Source of the DNA: Lentibacillus jeotgali
Lineage (GTDB): Bacteria > Bacillota > Bacilli > Bacillales > Amphibacillaceae
Reading direction: 5' to 3'
Length of the DNA: 64,000 nucleotides
NCBI RefSeq assembly: GCF_000224785.1
Contig: NZ_AGAV01000022.1
Span: 17,353 to 81,352 of the forward strand
Shown: positions 7,979 to 16,096 of the stretch, piece by piece
Layout of the letters: each line of letters opens with the position of its first letter
Numbering within the stretch: the stretch's first letter is position 1
Translations under genes and position numbers: made by a program
Notes under the pieces: model-generated
Database searches by the model: none
The model's input: the letters and a program-made list of their open reading frames with translations, nothing else
What the model was told of the DNA's origin: nothing

Positions 7979-9478
7979 ATGGAGAAGCATACATACAAAA
8001 ACCCGGTGTTTTTCGTATCTGCTATTATCGTTACATTGTTAGTTTTGGCAGGGGCAATTTATACCGATGCATTTAATAATGTAGCCAACACCCTGTTTAA
8101 TTTTACCACTTTTAATTTCGGTTGGCTTTACTTGATGGCAGTATTCATTTTTGTATTGTTTCTGGTGGTTCTGTCGATCACAAAGTACGGAAAGCTGCGG
8201 CTTGGGCCAAAGGATTCCCGTCCTGAGTATCCATTCTTCACTTGGATTGGGATGCTTTTTTCCGCAGGATTTGGTGCAGGCCTGGTATTCTGGGGCGTGG
8301 CGGAGCCGATGAGTCATTTTTTTGAAACCCCTTTTAGCGACATAGAAGCTCAGACAGAAGAAGGTGCTCGGGTAGCAATGGGCTATGCCTTTTTTCATTG
8401 GGGTGTGAGCCAGTGGTCTGTATTTGCTGTTGTTGGTTTGATTATAGCATTTTTGCAGTTTAAAAAAGATAAGAAAGGCCTGATTTCAACAGCAATCGCA
8501 CCAGTTGTCGGGAGAAACAGAGCATTAGGCGGAACGATTGATACCCTGGCTGTCATTGCGACAGTCATGGGTGTTGCAACGTCACTCGGGCTGGGAATTT
8601 CCCAAATGAATGGCGGTTTAAAAAGTGTGTTTGGTCTGCCGAATTCCATTTGGATTCAAATGGTTATTGCAGGTGTCATGCTGGTAATTTACCTGCTTTC
8701 ATCAAGCACGGGTCTGAATAGAGGAATTAAATGGCTGAGCAATTTGAATCTTGGCTTATGTTTGTTATTACTCGCTTTTGTCTTTGTGGCTGGTCCGACC
8801 GTATTCATTCTGGATACGTTTGTGTTAGGGTTAGGCGACTATATAACAAATTTTGTGCACTATAGCTTACGTTTGACACCTTATTCGGGTGAGACGTGGG
8901 TTACCGAGTGGACGGTATTCTATTGGGCATGGTCCACAGCATGGTCACCGTTTGTTGGCGCCTTCGTTGCTCGGGTTTCAAGAGGCAGAACCATCCGTGA
9001 GTTCGTTTTTGGTGTACTGGTTGTACCACCGGCGATTGCTTGCTTGTGGATTGCTGCATTTGGCGGTACGGCGATTTACAGTGATTTATTCAATGGAACG
9101 AAAATTGCTGAAGCGGTAAATGCTGACATGACTGTCGCATTGTTTCAATCATTCAGCGGGTTACCGCTTCCAAACGTGTTATCACTTCTGGCTATTTTCC
9201 TGATTTTCACGTTCCTGGTAACGTCAGCAGACTCAGCAACTTATATATTGGGAAGTATGACATCCAAAGGCAGTCTGAACCCGGCACTGACCGTGAAAAT
9301 CGTTTGGGGTATACTGATTACAGCTAGTGCTGTGGTGCTTTTGTTTGCAGGCGGTTTAAATGCCTTACAGACTGCGTCGCTTACATCTGCACTGCCATTT
9401 ACCGTTATTTTACTGCTGATAGTTGTGGCGTTTGTCCGAATGGTTAAAAAAGAAACGGTACCGAAAAAAGAAGAGTAA
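7979..9478 (+). CDS. BCCT family glycine betaine/choline-type transporter
   Basis: A 499-residue sodium-coupled betaine-choline-carnitine transporter with about 12 membrane helices. Residues 91-106 give the TM3 sodium-site motif GMLFSAGFGAGLVFWG; MGVATSLGLG follows near 195; the aromatic box WTVFYWAWSTAWSPFVG lies near 305-321 and is followed by RVSRGRTIREFVFGVL, the family signature. The C-terminal tail is short. It is closest to OpuD-like betaine importers that protect cells from osmotic stress. The substrate is not settled by sequence; betaine is the default. GAAAGGAATTGTT precedes the ATG. Confidence 0.92.
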   Translation: MEKHTYKNPVFFVSAIIVTLLVLAGAIYTDAFNNVANTLFNFTTFNFGWLYLMAVFIFVLFLVVLSITKYGKLRLGPKDSRPEYPFFTWIGMLFSAGFGAGLVFWGVAEPMSHFFETPFSDIEAQTEEGARVAMGYAFFHWGVSQWSVFAVVGLIIAFLQFKKDKKGLISTAIAPVVGRNRALGGTIDTLAVIATVMGVATSLGLGISQMNGGLKSVFGLPNSIWIQMVIAGVMLVIYLLSSSTGLNRGIKWLSNLNLGLCLLLLAFVFVAGPTVFILDTFVLGLGDYITNFVHYSLRLTPYSGETWVTEWTVFYWAWSTAWSPFVGAFVARVSRGRTIREFVFGVLVVPPAIACLWIAAFGGTAIYSDLFNGTKIAEAVNADMTVALFQSFSGLPLPNVLSLLAIFLIFTFLVTSADSATYILGSMTSKGSLNPALTVKIVWGILITASAVVLLFAGGLNALQTASLTSALPFTVILLLIVVAFVRMVKKETVPKKEE

Positions 9479-9492
9479 TAACGTGTCACTTT

Positions 9493-9527
9493 ATCAGTGG
9501 GGGCTTCTTTAGTCCCCGCTGATTTTT
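9493..9527. terminator. Bidirectional terminator between BCCT gene and YitT gene
   Basis: ATCAGTGGGGG and TCCCCGCTGAT form an 11-base stem followed by five T. Two convergent genes meet here. Confidence 0.85.
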
Positions 9528-10104
9528 AGTTCTGCTCAGAAAATGTTCCGGTGATGAAGAAAGTTGTCAGTCCAACCATCCCCACCATTAAACCAGAATA
9601 AATGAGGGTTGTCTCCTGAATAATAAACCAACCAAATAGTACCACAATACTATCAATTACCAGTATGATAAGTCCGACATTCATTGAAACAATTTTTGAA
9701 AGCATCAATGCCAGCAGGTCAACGCCCCCGGTACTAACTTTTGTCAGCAGCATGAGACCTATTCCAGTTCCCAGCAATAAACCTCCTGTAACGGAGCTGA
9801 TTAAGATCGGCGGTGTATGCAAAGTCATCAAAGGCCGAAAATAATCAATGAATAATGCCGTAACTAATAAACCATGAACACCATTATAGAAATACGTACG
9901 AAAATGAAACCAGGCGTAAATGTACAATGGCAGACTCAGTATGATAATAGTCAAGCCCGGTTTCAGGCCTAGTGTATATTTGGCAATAAGCCCCAGACCT
10001 ATCACGCCGCCATCTACCAGGTGATTCGGAATAATAAAATAGTTGATGCCAATTGCAATAAGGATACTGCCGGCCAGAACTGATGCTGTTTTTTTTAGCA
10101 ACAT
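9526..10104 (-). CDS. YitT family membrane protein (short form)
   Basis: A 192-residue integral membrane protein of the YitT/DUF161 family: hydrophobic throughout, five or six helices, with the family loops NYFIIPNHLVDGGVIGLGLIAKY near residue 20 and KVSTGGVDLLALMLSK near residue 120. It lacks the C-terminal DUF2179 domain present in the second YitT protein of this window (23779-24633). Function unknown; transport is assumed by the family's hydrophobicity only. The ATG is preceded by GGTGAT. Its upstream region overlaps a partial family A repeat. Confidence 0.8.
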   Translation of the reverse strand: MLLKKTASVLAGSILIAIGINYFIIPNHLVDGGVIGLGLIAKYTLGLKPGLTIIILSLPLYIYAWFHFRTYFYNGVHGLLVTALFIDYFRPLMTLHTPPILISSVTGGLLLGTGIGLMLLTKVSTGGVDLLALMLSKIVSMNVGLIILVIDSIVVLFGWFIIQETTLIYSGLMVGMVGLTTFFITGTFSEQN

Positions 10105-10114
10105 ATCACCACAC

Positions 10115-10170
10115 TATTAAACTTGTCCCAAAATTAGGGGAAAAGTTCCACTAATTGAAGTTTCACTCTA
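10115..10170 (-). repeat. Family A repeat, first-hairpin fragment
   Basis: Read on the minus strand: GAAACTTCAATTAGTGG, a loop, then CCCCTAAT. This matches the first hairpin of the copies at 1422 and 34856, with changed but still pairing bases in the stem. Confidence 0.5.
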
Positions 10171-10274
10171 TAAAAGATATGTCCAACCGAAGAAGTTTAT
10201 CCATGGAAATTTGTTGGGAAGAAAAGAATGCTGTGATTATTGCTATTATCAAATTATTTGGACAAATAAATCAT

Positions 10275-10405
10275 CTATAGGAGGTAAGTTATGGATAGCA
10301 TTTTAAGTGGACTGTGAATATGCATCAACAGTGAAGGCAGTTTGGGACAGTAGATAACGTAACGCGAATCCACTATAAGAGAGAAGTGGATTCGCGTTAA
10401 TCATT
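10275..10405 (+). other. Possible small transcript: 8-codon ORF and strong hairpin
   Basis: TATAGGAGGTAAGTT is an almost ideal ribosome binding site before ATG at 10291, but the frame has only eight codons (MDSILSGL) before TGA; in the same frame 11 more codons follow before TAG. A perfect 15-base stem (10360-10374 with 10385-10399, TAACGCGAATCCACT type) closes the unit. It may be a leader peptide, a decayed small gene or a small RNA. Nothing else is seen between 10170 and 10491. Confidence 0.35.
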
Positions 10406-10491
10406 GTGATTGATTATCTGCGGGTATACACACATTGCATAAGCTTGGGGGAAATTATCGGGAACTTTTCAAAAATGACTAATTAAAGGAG

Positions 10492-11826
10492 TCATTCACT
10501 TCCATCTGAATCTTTTTCCGGGTTTTCCTTTGTGACGATAACTTCTTCAATTCGTTTTTCTGTCGTCTGCTTCACTTTAAAACGAACGCCATTATAACTG
10601 AATTCGGGCTCTTCCCCTTCATCCGGAAAATATCCGATGTGGCCAATTAAGAATCCGTTTACCGTTTCATATTCATCTGTAGGTAATTTTACTTCCAGTA
10701 AATCTTCAATCTCATGAAGATGAGCCGTACCTGAAATAGAATATTTATGATCGTCAATCTTTCTGAATTCGTCAACGGACGCTCCCGGACCTTCGTTTTC
10801 ACTCAGTATTTCACCTACGATTTCCTCAATCGTATCTTCAATGGTTACCAGACCTTCTGTTCCACCATATTCATCAAGAACAATGGCAATATGAATGTTG
10901 TCTTTTTGCATATCCTTGAATAAATTATTCAAATTTTGTGTCTCCAGGACAAAATATGGTTTTCGAACCATCTGCCTTAGATCAAACATCTCTTTATCCC
11001 TATCTTCAAGGAATTGAATTAGATCTTTGGTATGGAAAACACCGATAATATTGTCAATATCCCCTTCATATACAGGAAATCTTGTATATCTTTCCTGATT
11101 TACCCTTTGAACCGTTTCCTTTAAGTTGGTATCAACGGGAATCATGGATATATCCGTACGGTGTGTGATAATGTCGGAAACCCTTTTATCATTAAATTCA
11201 AAGACATTATTGATCATCAACTTCTCGTCCAACTCAATATTGCCTTTGTCTCCGCCGGTATCTACCATCATTCGTATTTCTTCCTCAGTTGCCTCTTCAT
11301 TATCTGCATGAGGGTCAACACCGAACAAGCGTACAACGGCATTTGTCGAAAGAGACAAAAGTTTAACGACCGGCAGTGTAATTTTGAATACCAGCGTAAG
11401 AGGTGAAGCAATGAATTTTGATAATGCCTCTGCTTTTTGCAGTGCAATCTGCTTCGGGACGAGCTCACCGAATACGAGGGTGAAATACGAGAGAATGATT
11501 GTAATCATAACAACTGATATCGTTTGAAGTACCGACTGTGACAGCGGGACACCCAGGTTATACAGTGCCTCTGACACGGGTTTGGCAAAGAAGTCAGCTG
11601 CAAAGGCACTTGCTAAAAACCCGGATAATGTTACCCCTATTTGAATGGTGGAAAGAAAACGGCTTGGTTCGGAGATCAGATTATAAAGCTTTTGTGACTT
11701 TGGATCTCCCTCGTCAGCCTGGCGCTTCACCTTATTCTCATTCAACGAGACCAGCACCAGTTCAGCTCCAGCAAAAAAGGCATTCAAAAAAATCATCAAG
11801 ACTAGAACTCCAATAGCAACTAACAA
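10492..11826 (-). CDS. CNNM/CorC hemolysin-family transporter (DUF21-CBS-CorC_HlyC)
   Basis: A 444-residue protein. Residues 1 to about 190 are a DUF21/CNNM membrane domain with three or four helices (FLNAFFAGAELVLVSLNENKVK, IQIGVTLSGFLASAFAA); about 205-330 are paired CBS domains (DIITHRTDISMIPVD, RFPVYEGDIDNIIGVFHTKDL); about 340-430 are the CorC_HlyC domain. B. subtilis relatives are YhdP (MpfA, implicated in magnesium efflux), YrkA, YugS and YqhB. Magnesium transport is therefore the likely role. The start is TTG with AAAGGAG 11 bases upstream. It stands alone. Confidence 0.9.
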   Translation of the reverse strand: MLVAIGVLVLMIFLNAFFAGAELVLVSLNENKVKRQADEGDPKSQKLYNLISEPSRFLSTIQIGVTLSGFLASAFAADFFAKPVSEALYNLGVPLSQSVLQTISVVMITIILSYFTLVFGELVPKQIALQKAEALSKFIASPLTLVFKITLPVVKLLSLSTNAVVRLFGVDPHADNEEATEEEIRMMVDTGGDKGNIELDEKLMINNVFEFNDKRVSDIITHRTDISMIPVDTNLKETVQRVNQERYTRFPVYEGDIDNIIGVFHTKDLIQFLEDRDKEMFDLRQMVRKPYFVLETQNLNNLFKDMQKDNIHIAIVLDEYGGTEGLVTIEDTIEEIVGEILSENEGPGASVDEFRKIDDHKYSISGTAHLHEIEDLLEVKLPTDEYETVNGFLIGHIGYFPDEGEEPEFSYNGVRFKVKQTTEKRIEEVIVTKENPEKDSDGSE

Positions 11827-12034
11827 TTAAACTTGCACTCCTTTTATTTAAAAAATCAATACGTTCATAACGCGCAGTAGTGTTGTTTATAATCGTAACA
11901 AAAATCTGACTCAAAAGACATCGCAACACCCTGGCACCGTCACCATTGTCAAAATGGGCGAGGATGGCAACCAAATGTAAGACGTCATATATATTTTGCG
12001 ATTAAATGTCGTTCATTATCACTATGACGAACAA

Positions 12035-13018
12035 TCATCTGTTAAAGATCAGATACTGCACGACAAAGTAACCGATAACCGTTATGACGGAAGGTAAGCT
12101 GTATGCCGCGAGAGATGTTGAGCGCTGTCGCAGAAAGGCCCAAATGACCATCACGATAAGCAAAGACCCCCCAAATGCTGATACCAAGTGTGAGCCGGAT
12201 GCGTCTGCTAAAATTGATCCTCCCTGATAAACAACATCTGAAATCGCCAATATGATCATATTGAATGAATTGCTTCCGAGGATTGCCCCGACAGCCAAAT
12301 TGACATTTTTTAACCGGAGTGCCGAAAAGACAGAAACGGCTTCCGGAAGTGAGGTGGTCGCCGCAATCAGGAAACTTCCGATGAAGCTGGAACCCAATCC
12401 GGTTACAACAGCTATCTGGTCACCTGTTACCGAGAGAAGCGTCCCTGCCCCCAAAATAAAAATTGCCGCAATAATGAAACCGATAATCGCATGTTTAACA
12501 GAGACCGACTTCTTTTCGTCGGTTGTCTCTTTTGCTTTTTCTTCACTGACCGAGGGTGATGGCGTTTTACTGATTACGATCAATCCGACAATATAGGCAG
12601 CCAAAATCAGTAATGAATCCGCACCGATTCCCAGAAGGGTGTAGTCAATCCGAAGCACAAGTGCCACAGATACAAGGATCATCAATAGCAGCCCCAAAAA
12701 TGCGGTATACTTATGGTTGCTGCTTGCCAAATCAAACAACTTATGTTTTCTATAGTACAAGTCAAACGCTGCAATAATGAATACATTAAAAACATTGGAT
12801 CCAAGCATGTTCCCGACTGCTATATCAATATTATCAATTAACACTGCAGAGAAGCTTGTCGTAACTTCGGGCAGTGAAGTGGCGCCTGCCAACAGAATGG
12901 TTCCGACCATCATTCCGCCCATTGCTGTTTTTTCACTTATCACGTCTGCATACTCAGATAATTTCATTGCAGTATATACTGTTACTGCGGCTGCAAGAAA
13001 AAACCATACAAATACCAA
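12035..13018 (-). CDS. Sodium/calcium exchanger (CaCA) family protein
   Basis: A 327-residue antiporter of the Ca2+:cation family with ten or eleven helices. The two inverted alpha repeats are clear: GATSLPEVTTSFSAVLIDN...NMLGSNVFN near residues 44-79 and ATTSLPEAVSVFSAL...AILGSNSFN near 220-255; their Glu residues form the ion site. A hydrophilic loop (about 150-175) divides the halves. The start is TTG with AAGGAG 8 bases upstream. Ion specificity (Ca2+ or another cation against Na+ or H+) cannot be read from the sequence. Proximity to the CNNM gene suggests a group of divalent cation transporters. Confidence 0.88.
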   Translation of the reverse strand: MVFVWFFLAAAVTVYTAMKLSEYADVISEKTAMGGMMVGTILLAGATSLPEVTTSFSAVLIDNIDIAVGNMLGSNVFNVFIIAAFDLYYRKHKLFDLASSNHKYTAFLGLLLMILVSVALVLRIDYTLLGIGADSLLILAAYIVGLIVISKTPSPSVSEEKAKETTDEKKSVSVKHAIIGFIIAAIFILGAGTLLSVTGDQIAVVTGLGSSFIGSFLIAATTSLPEAVSVFSALRLKNVNLAVGAILGSNSFNMIILAISDVVYQGGSILADASGSHLVSAFGGSLLIVMVIWAFLRQRSTSLAAYSLPSVITVIGYFVVQYLIFNR

Positions 13019-13205
13019 ACTAACAACTCCTTGTATATTGGACAGTTCATATCTTTAGAATACCCTAAAATGAATATGTTAAAGATAGGTCGTAACGTTA
13101 TGTCATGGAATTGTCACGATATTTGGTGAAATTAGTCGATTTACTGCTGGAATCGGCGGTAAACGTATAAAAGTAGCATGTTAGTAAAAGGAAAACTTGC
13201 CGCCC

Positions 13206-13234
13206 TTGACTGAATTCAGATGTTCGTATATAGT
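13206..13234 (+). promoter_or_regulatory. Sigma-A promoter of the guanidine exporter operon
   Basis: TTGACT at 13206-13211 and TATAGT at 13229-13234, spacing 17. Transcription would start about 13241, just ahead of the riboswitch. Confidence 0.75.
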
Positions 13235-13244
13235 GTGAGTAATA

Positions 13245-13345
13245 TAAAGTTTTCTAGGGTTCCGCAGCAGCTGCTGGTCTGGTCCGAGAGAAAACGCACG
13301 AAATGTGTACACGGCGGGATAAAAGCCCGGGAGGATATCTGAATG
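13245..13345 (+). promoter_or_regulatory. Guanidine-I (ykkC) riboswitch
   Basis: The conserved blocks of the class are present in order: CTAGGGTTCCG, CTGGTCTGGTCCGAGAG, ACACGGCGGGATAAAAGCCCGGGAG. The last block overlaps the left arm of the following terminator, the usual layout for a guanidine-on switch: ligand binding frees the RNA from termination. The two SMR genes downstream are the standard output of this riboswitch in B. subtilis (ykkCD). Confidence 0.93.
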
Positions 13346-13370
13346 CTGGATATCTTCCCGGGCTTTTCGC
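13322..13370 (+). terminator. Riboswitch-controlled terminator
   Basis: AAAAGCCCGGGAGGATATC (13322-13340) pairs with 13350-13368, ending GGGCTTTT. Its left arm is part of the riboswitch 3' end. Confidence 0.85.
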
Positions 13371-13403
13371 TTTAATTACAAGTCAGAATCAGAGGTGATA
13401 ATA

Positions 13404-13742
13404 GTGAACAAGAGCTGGAATATTTTGTTTTTGGCCGGATTGTTTGAAATCGGCTGGGTTGTCGGGCTGAAACATGCTGACAGTGTCATGACCTGGATTT
13501 TGACAGCGATTGCCATTTATTTAAGTATGCATTTACTCATACTTGCATCCCAAAAGCTTCCGGTGGGGACAGCGTATGCCGTGTTTGCCGGGATGGGGGC
13601 AACAGGAACCGTCATTCTGGAAATTGTTGTGTTTGGTGAACCCTTTCGTTTAGTTAAAATTCTTCTCATTTTATTATTGTTAGGTGGCGTCATCGGGCTG
13701 AAACTCGTTACGGAGGAAGAGGCAGGTGAGCGGGAGTCATGA
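13404..13742 (+). CDS. gdnC: Guanidine efflux SMR subunit GdnC (YkkC)
   Basis: A 112-residue small multidrug resistance protein with four membrane helices, the same length as B. subtilis YkkC. Helix 1 carries the essential Glu (LAGLFEIGWVVGLKHAD), followed by the SMR motif KLPVGTAYAVFAGMGATG. With its partner YkkD it forms a heteromeric antiporter that expels guanidinium in exchange for protons. The GTG at 13404 has AGAGGTGAT 5 bases upstream; the GTG at 13395 lies inside that Shine-Dalgarno. Expression is governed by the guanidine-I riboswitch directly upstream. Confidence 0.92.
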   Translation: MNKSWNILFLAGLFEIGWVVGLKHADSVMTWILTAIAIYLSMHLLILASQKLPVGTAYAVFAGMGATGTVILEIVVFGEPFRLVKILLILLLLGGVIGLKLVTEEEAGERES

Positions 13743-14053
13743 GTTGGATTTATTTAGTCATTGCCGGAGTTGGCGAAATTCTTGGCGTGATGGGTATTAA
13801 TAAAGTAAATGAACAAAAAAGCATCCTCTCGTTTACGTGGCTGATTGGCGGCTTTCTGTTTAGCTTTCTATTTTTGACACTGGCTATGGAAGAATTGCCG
13901 ATGGGGACCGCTTATGCGATATGGACGGGAATTGGTACAGCAGGCAGTGCGATCGCCGGGATGATTTTTTATAATGAGTCAACGGACTGGCGCCGTATTT
14001 TGTTCATCGGCATGATTATTTCGGCGGCTGTGGGTCTGAAGCTGATTACCTGA
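13739..14053 (+). CDS. gdnD: Guanidine efflux SMR subunit GdnD (YkkD)
   Basis: A 104-residue SMR protein with four helices, overlapping gdnC by ATGA, which implies translational coupling and equal amounts of the two subunits. Helix 1 has the essential Glu in LVIAGVGEILGVMGINK, and the motif LPMGTAYAIWTGIGTAGSA is intact. YkkD acts only with YkkC as the guanidinium exporter in the characterised system. No separate promoter is visible. Confidence 0.92.
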   Translation: MSWIYLVIAGVGEILGVMGINKVNEQKSILSFTWLIGGFLFSFLFLTLAMEELPMGTAYAIWTGIGTAGSAIAGMIFYNESTDWRRILFIGMIISAAVGLKLIT

Positions 14054-14130
14054 GATGTTTAGCTGACGCACTATATGGATAAACACGTATTAGGAAATCG
14101 AAATAATCTTTAAGGGAGTGCCGATATCCA

Positions 14131-14934
14131 ATGAGTTTGCGTCAACAGATTAAACAGCTGGAAAACGTTAAAAAAGAGCAGGACAATAAAGTTCTGTCGA
14201 TGTATTTAAACACAGACCCATCTGACCCTGAACAGCAGGCCGGTGAGTGGAAAATTCATCTAAAAAATGGTTTAAGAAATTTCGAAAGCTATTTGGAGGA
14301 AGATAATAACAAAGAAGAACTGAAAAACTTTCAGCTCGTTAAGCAAAAGGTCGAAAAGTTTGTTCACGGCAATGAACAGCATTTCCGCAAAGGTATTATT
14401 TTATTTGCATCCGCAGACGAAGAGGTTTGGTTTGCGGATCGCTTCCAGATGCCCGTAAGAACTGAATTTTTCTGGGAAGAGGAGCCAAAGCTCGAACAAT
14501 TGAAGGAGCTGCTTGAAACTTATCCGAAATCAGGTATCATCCTAGTACAGAAAAATATAATCAAATTGATTGAAGCACACTTAAATGAAATTCTGGATAG
14601 CGAATATTATGAGCTTGATATCGATACCGAAAAATGGCGTCAATTTTCCGGTCCGCACCAGGCACAGGCCTCAATGGGATCCGGGGGCAAAAGTCTGCAG
14701 CAGGATAAGTTTAACGCCCGTTATGAAGCGAATAAACAACGCTGGTATAAAAATATTGCCCCTAAACTAGATAAGAAAGCCAAAGAGCAGGAATGGGAGA
14801 AAATTTATGTCGTCGGTGAACCGGATGATGCTTCCGAGCTGGAAAACGAAATGAACAAGCCGGTTACGGAACTGATTCAGAAAAACCTACTGGACCATGA
14901 AGAATCAAAGGTGCTGGAAGAGATTTTTGGCTAA
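14131..14934 (+). CDS. VLRF1/eRF1-like family protein
   Basis: A 267-residue cytosolic protein that I recognise as a VLRF1 family aeRF1-type release-factor-like protein: N-terminal LRQQIKQLENVKKEQDNKVLSMYLNTDP, middle IILVQKNIIKLIEAHLNEILDSEYYELDIDTEKWRQFSGP, then a lysine-rich helix and IYVVGEPDDA near the C-terminus. Homologues of archaeal eRF1 domains 2 and 3 have been proposed to act in ribosome rescue or release; no function is established for this group. The GSGGKSLQQDKF stretch replaces the GGQ loop region and should be inspected. Own ribosome binding site (AAGGGAGTG). It is followed by a terminator. Confidence 0.7.
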   Translation: MSLRQQIKQLENVKKEQDNKVLSMYLNTDPSDPEQQAGEWKIHLKNGLRNFESYLEEDNNKEELKNFQLVKQKVEKFVHGNEQHFRKGIILFASADEEVWFADRFQMPVRTEFFWEEEPKLEQLKELLETYPKSGIILVQKNIIKLIEAHLNEILDSEYYELDIDTEKWRQFSGPHQAQASMGSGGKSLQQDKFNARYEANKQRWYKNIAPKLDKKAKEQEWEKIYVVGEPDDASELENEMNKPVTELIQKNLLDHEESKVLEEIFG

Positions 14935-14958
14935 TTGCCAGCCAAGCGAGTGAACTTC

Positions 14959-14986
14959 AAACAGTGGGGCGTCTCCCCCACTGTTT
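14959..14986 (+). terminator. Terminator after the VLRF1-like gene
   Basis: AAACAGTGGGG and CCCCACTGTTT form a perfect 11-base stem with a short loop. Confidence 0.75.
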
Positions 14987-15263
14987 GTCAGTTAAGCCGG
15001 ATCGAACATTTCCATTTAAGGTCACTTTACCGCCGTAGTTTGGAAAGTTTACTGCCGTTACATGAGGGATAAAGGGGGCTTCCTTTTGAGTAATGGGTTC
15101 ATTTTTGGGGAAAGAAAATACAATATAACAATTTAGGGATACAATCACAAGTGATTTTAGTATCCTTTTTTTAATGATAAATCGGGTTTATCTTTGTTTA
15201 ACATTAGAAAAATCAGCAAAACTAGCAATCATTTTAGCAGGTGTGCATGATTTATAGACTGGA
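14987..15263. other. Intergenic stretch before the spo0M remnant
   Basis: AT-rich sequence with no supported gene and no trace of the missing N-terminal half of spo0M; a T-rich run lies near 15165. Confidence 0.5.
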
Positions 15264-15659
15264 ATGGACGTGCCAAACGCAATCGACCCAAAAGACAGAG
15301 ACTTTATCAAAGTTGAGCCGCACCGGAATATGAATACCGTATTGGAGGCTTTGACAAATGAACTTGGAATACGTATGCGTAAAGTGGAAATGGAGTACTC
15401 CAGACGTCATCGCTATGTTCAAGAGTTTGAGTTCATGCCGGGTAGCGATTTCCACCGTGATTTGGATGAATTGGAAGCAAGCAGAGTTGAACTTATCCTT
15501 CAGATTGACCGACGTGCTAAAGGACTGGGCGGACTGTTTTCAGAAGCACTGGAAATGGATGAAGATTTTGTACGTGTTTCATTCACAGATGCAGAAATCA
15601 ACCAAGGTGTCCATTCAGTAGCAGACAAGCTAAGGATAACGATTCAGCAGTTCACTTAA
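15264..15659 (+). pseudogene. spo0M: 5'-truncated spo0M (sporulation control protein) remnant
   Basis: The 131-residue frame matches only the C-terminal half of Spo0M: NAIDPKDRDFIKVEPH at the start, VQEFEFMPGSDFHRDLDELE in the middle and IDRRAKGLGGLFSEALEMDEDFVRV near the end. Spo0M proteins are about 250 residues and begin with an arrestin-like beta-sandwich. Here the homologous TGMDVPNAIDPKD runs straight into an in-frame TAG at 15252, and nothing upstream encodes the sandwich. The frame also lacks several residues between DELE and the IDRRAKGLGG motif. No ribosome binding site stands before the ATG at 15264. I infer a non-functional fragment, though a half-size expressed protein cannot be excluded. 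Confidence 0.75.
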
Positions 15660-15668
15660 GAAAGCAAC

Positions 15669-15705
15669 ACCCCGCAGGCTTTTGACTTGCGGGTTAAATT
15701 CTTTT
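15669..15705 (+). terminator. Terminator after the spo0M remnant
   Basis: CCCGCA and TTGCGGG pair, then a T-rich tail. Confidence 0.55.
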
Positions 15706-15719
15706 AAGGGGGCGGTGGG

Positions 15720-15859
15720 ATGAACATCTCGATTAAAATTGCTTTATCATATCTATTAATACCGTAAATATTTCTATATATTTTACCTGTAATTCTTATG
15801 CTAATCACCATTGTTTATGCTGCAGAAAATATTAACAAAATAGAAACGATAAGCGGTTA
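15720..15859 (+). pseudogene. Possible frameshifted small membrane protein gene
   Basis: ATG at 15720 follows AAGGGGGCGGTGGG and encodes 15 residues (MNISIKIALSYLLIP) before TAA; shifting one base gives a further frame with IFLYILPVILMLITIVYA and ends at 15859. Together they would make a single-helix protein of about 46 residues. Weak case based only on composition and the ribosome binding site. Confidence 0.25.
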
Positions 15860-15867
15860 AAAGAATC

Positions 15868-15948
15868 AATAATCGGGTGCTAATCAGGAATAAAGATTAG
15901 AACAATACTCCATCCTAGGTGCAAGAAACGGTGCATCGGGCAGAGTAG
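15868..15948 (+). repeat. Hairpin repeat family B, outlying copy
   Basis: ATCGGGTGCTAATCAGGAATAA then GATTAG, followed later by GGTGCAAGAAACG. Core stem CTAATC/GATTAG with the family loop AGGAATAA; the GCGCC right arm is missing. Seven better copies lie at 51-63 kb. Confidence 0.5.
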
Positions 15949-16096
15949 AAGCATAAAAATATAATTCTTTAACAAGAAAGAAAAGTGGGAATTCATGAGA
16001 CCCCACATCATCGTGGTACAGTCATCGTATCACCTGAAATTTGCTATAAGGTGTAAAATAGGTGATGTGAACATTTTGTATGAATGGAGGAACAGA

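Noticed and set aside
7794..8042. 82-codon plus-strand frame before the BCCT gene
   Set aside because: It overlaps the BCCT start, has no ribosome binding site and no recognisable features; the overlap with a well supported gene decides.
12252..12596. Plus-strand frames within the Na/Ca antiporter gene
   Set aside because: Shadow frames antisense to a strongly supported membrane protein.
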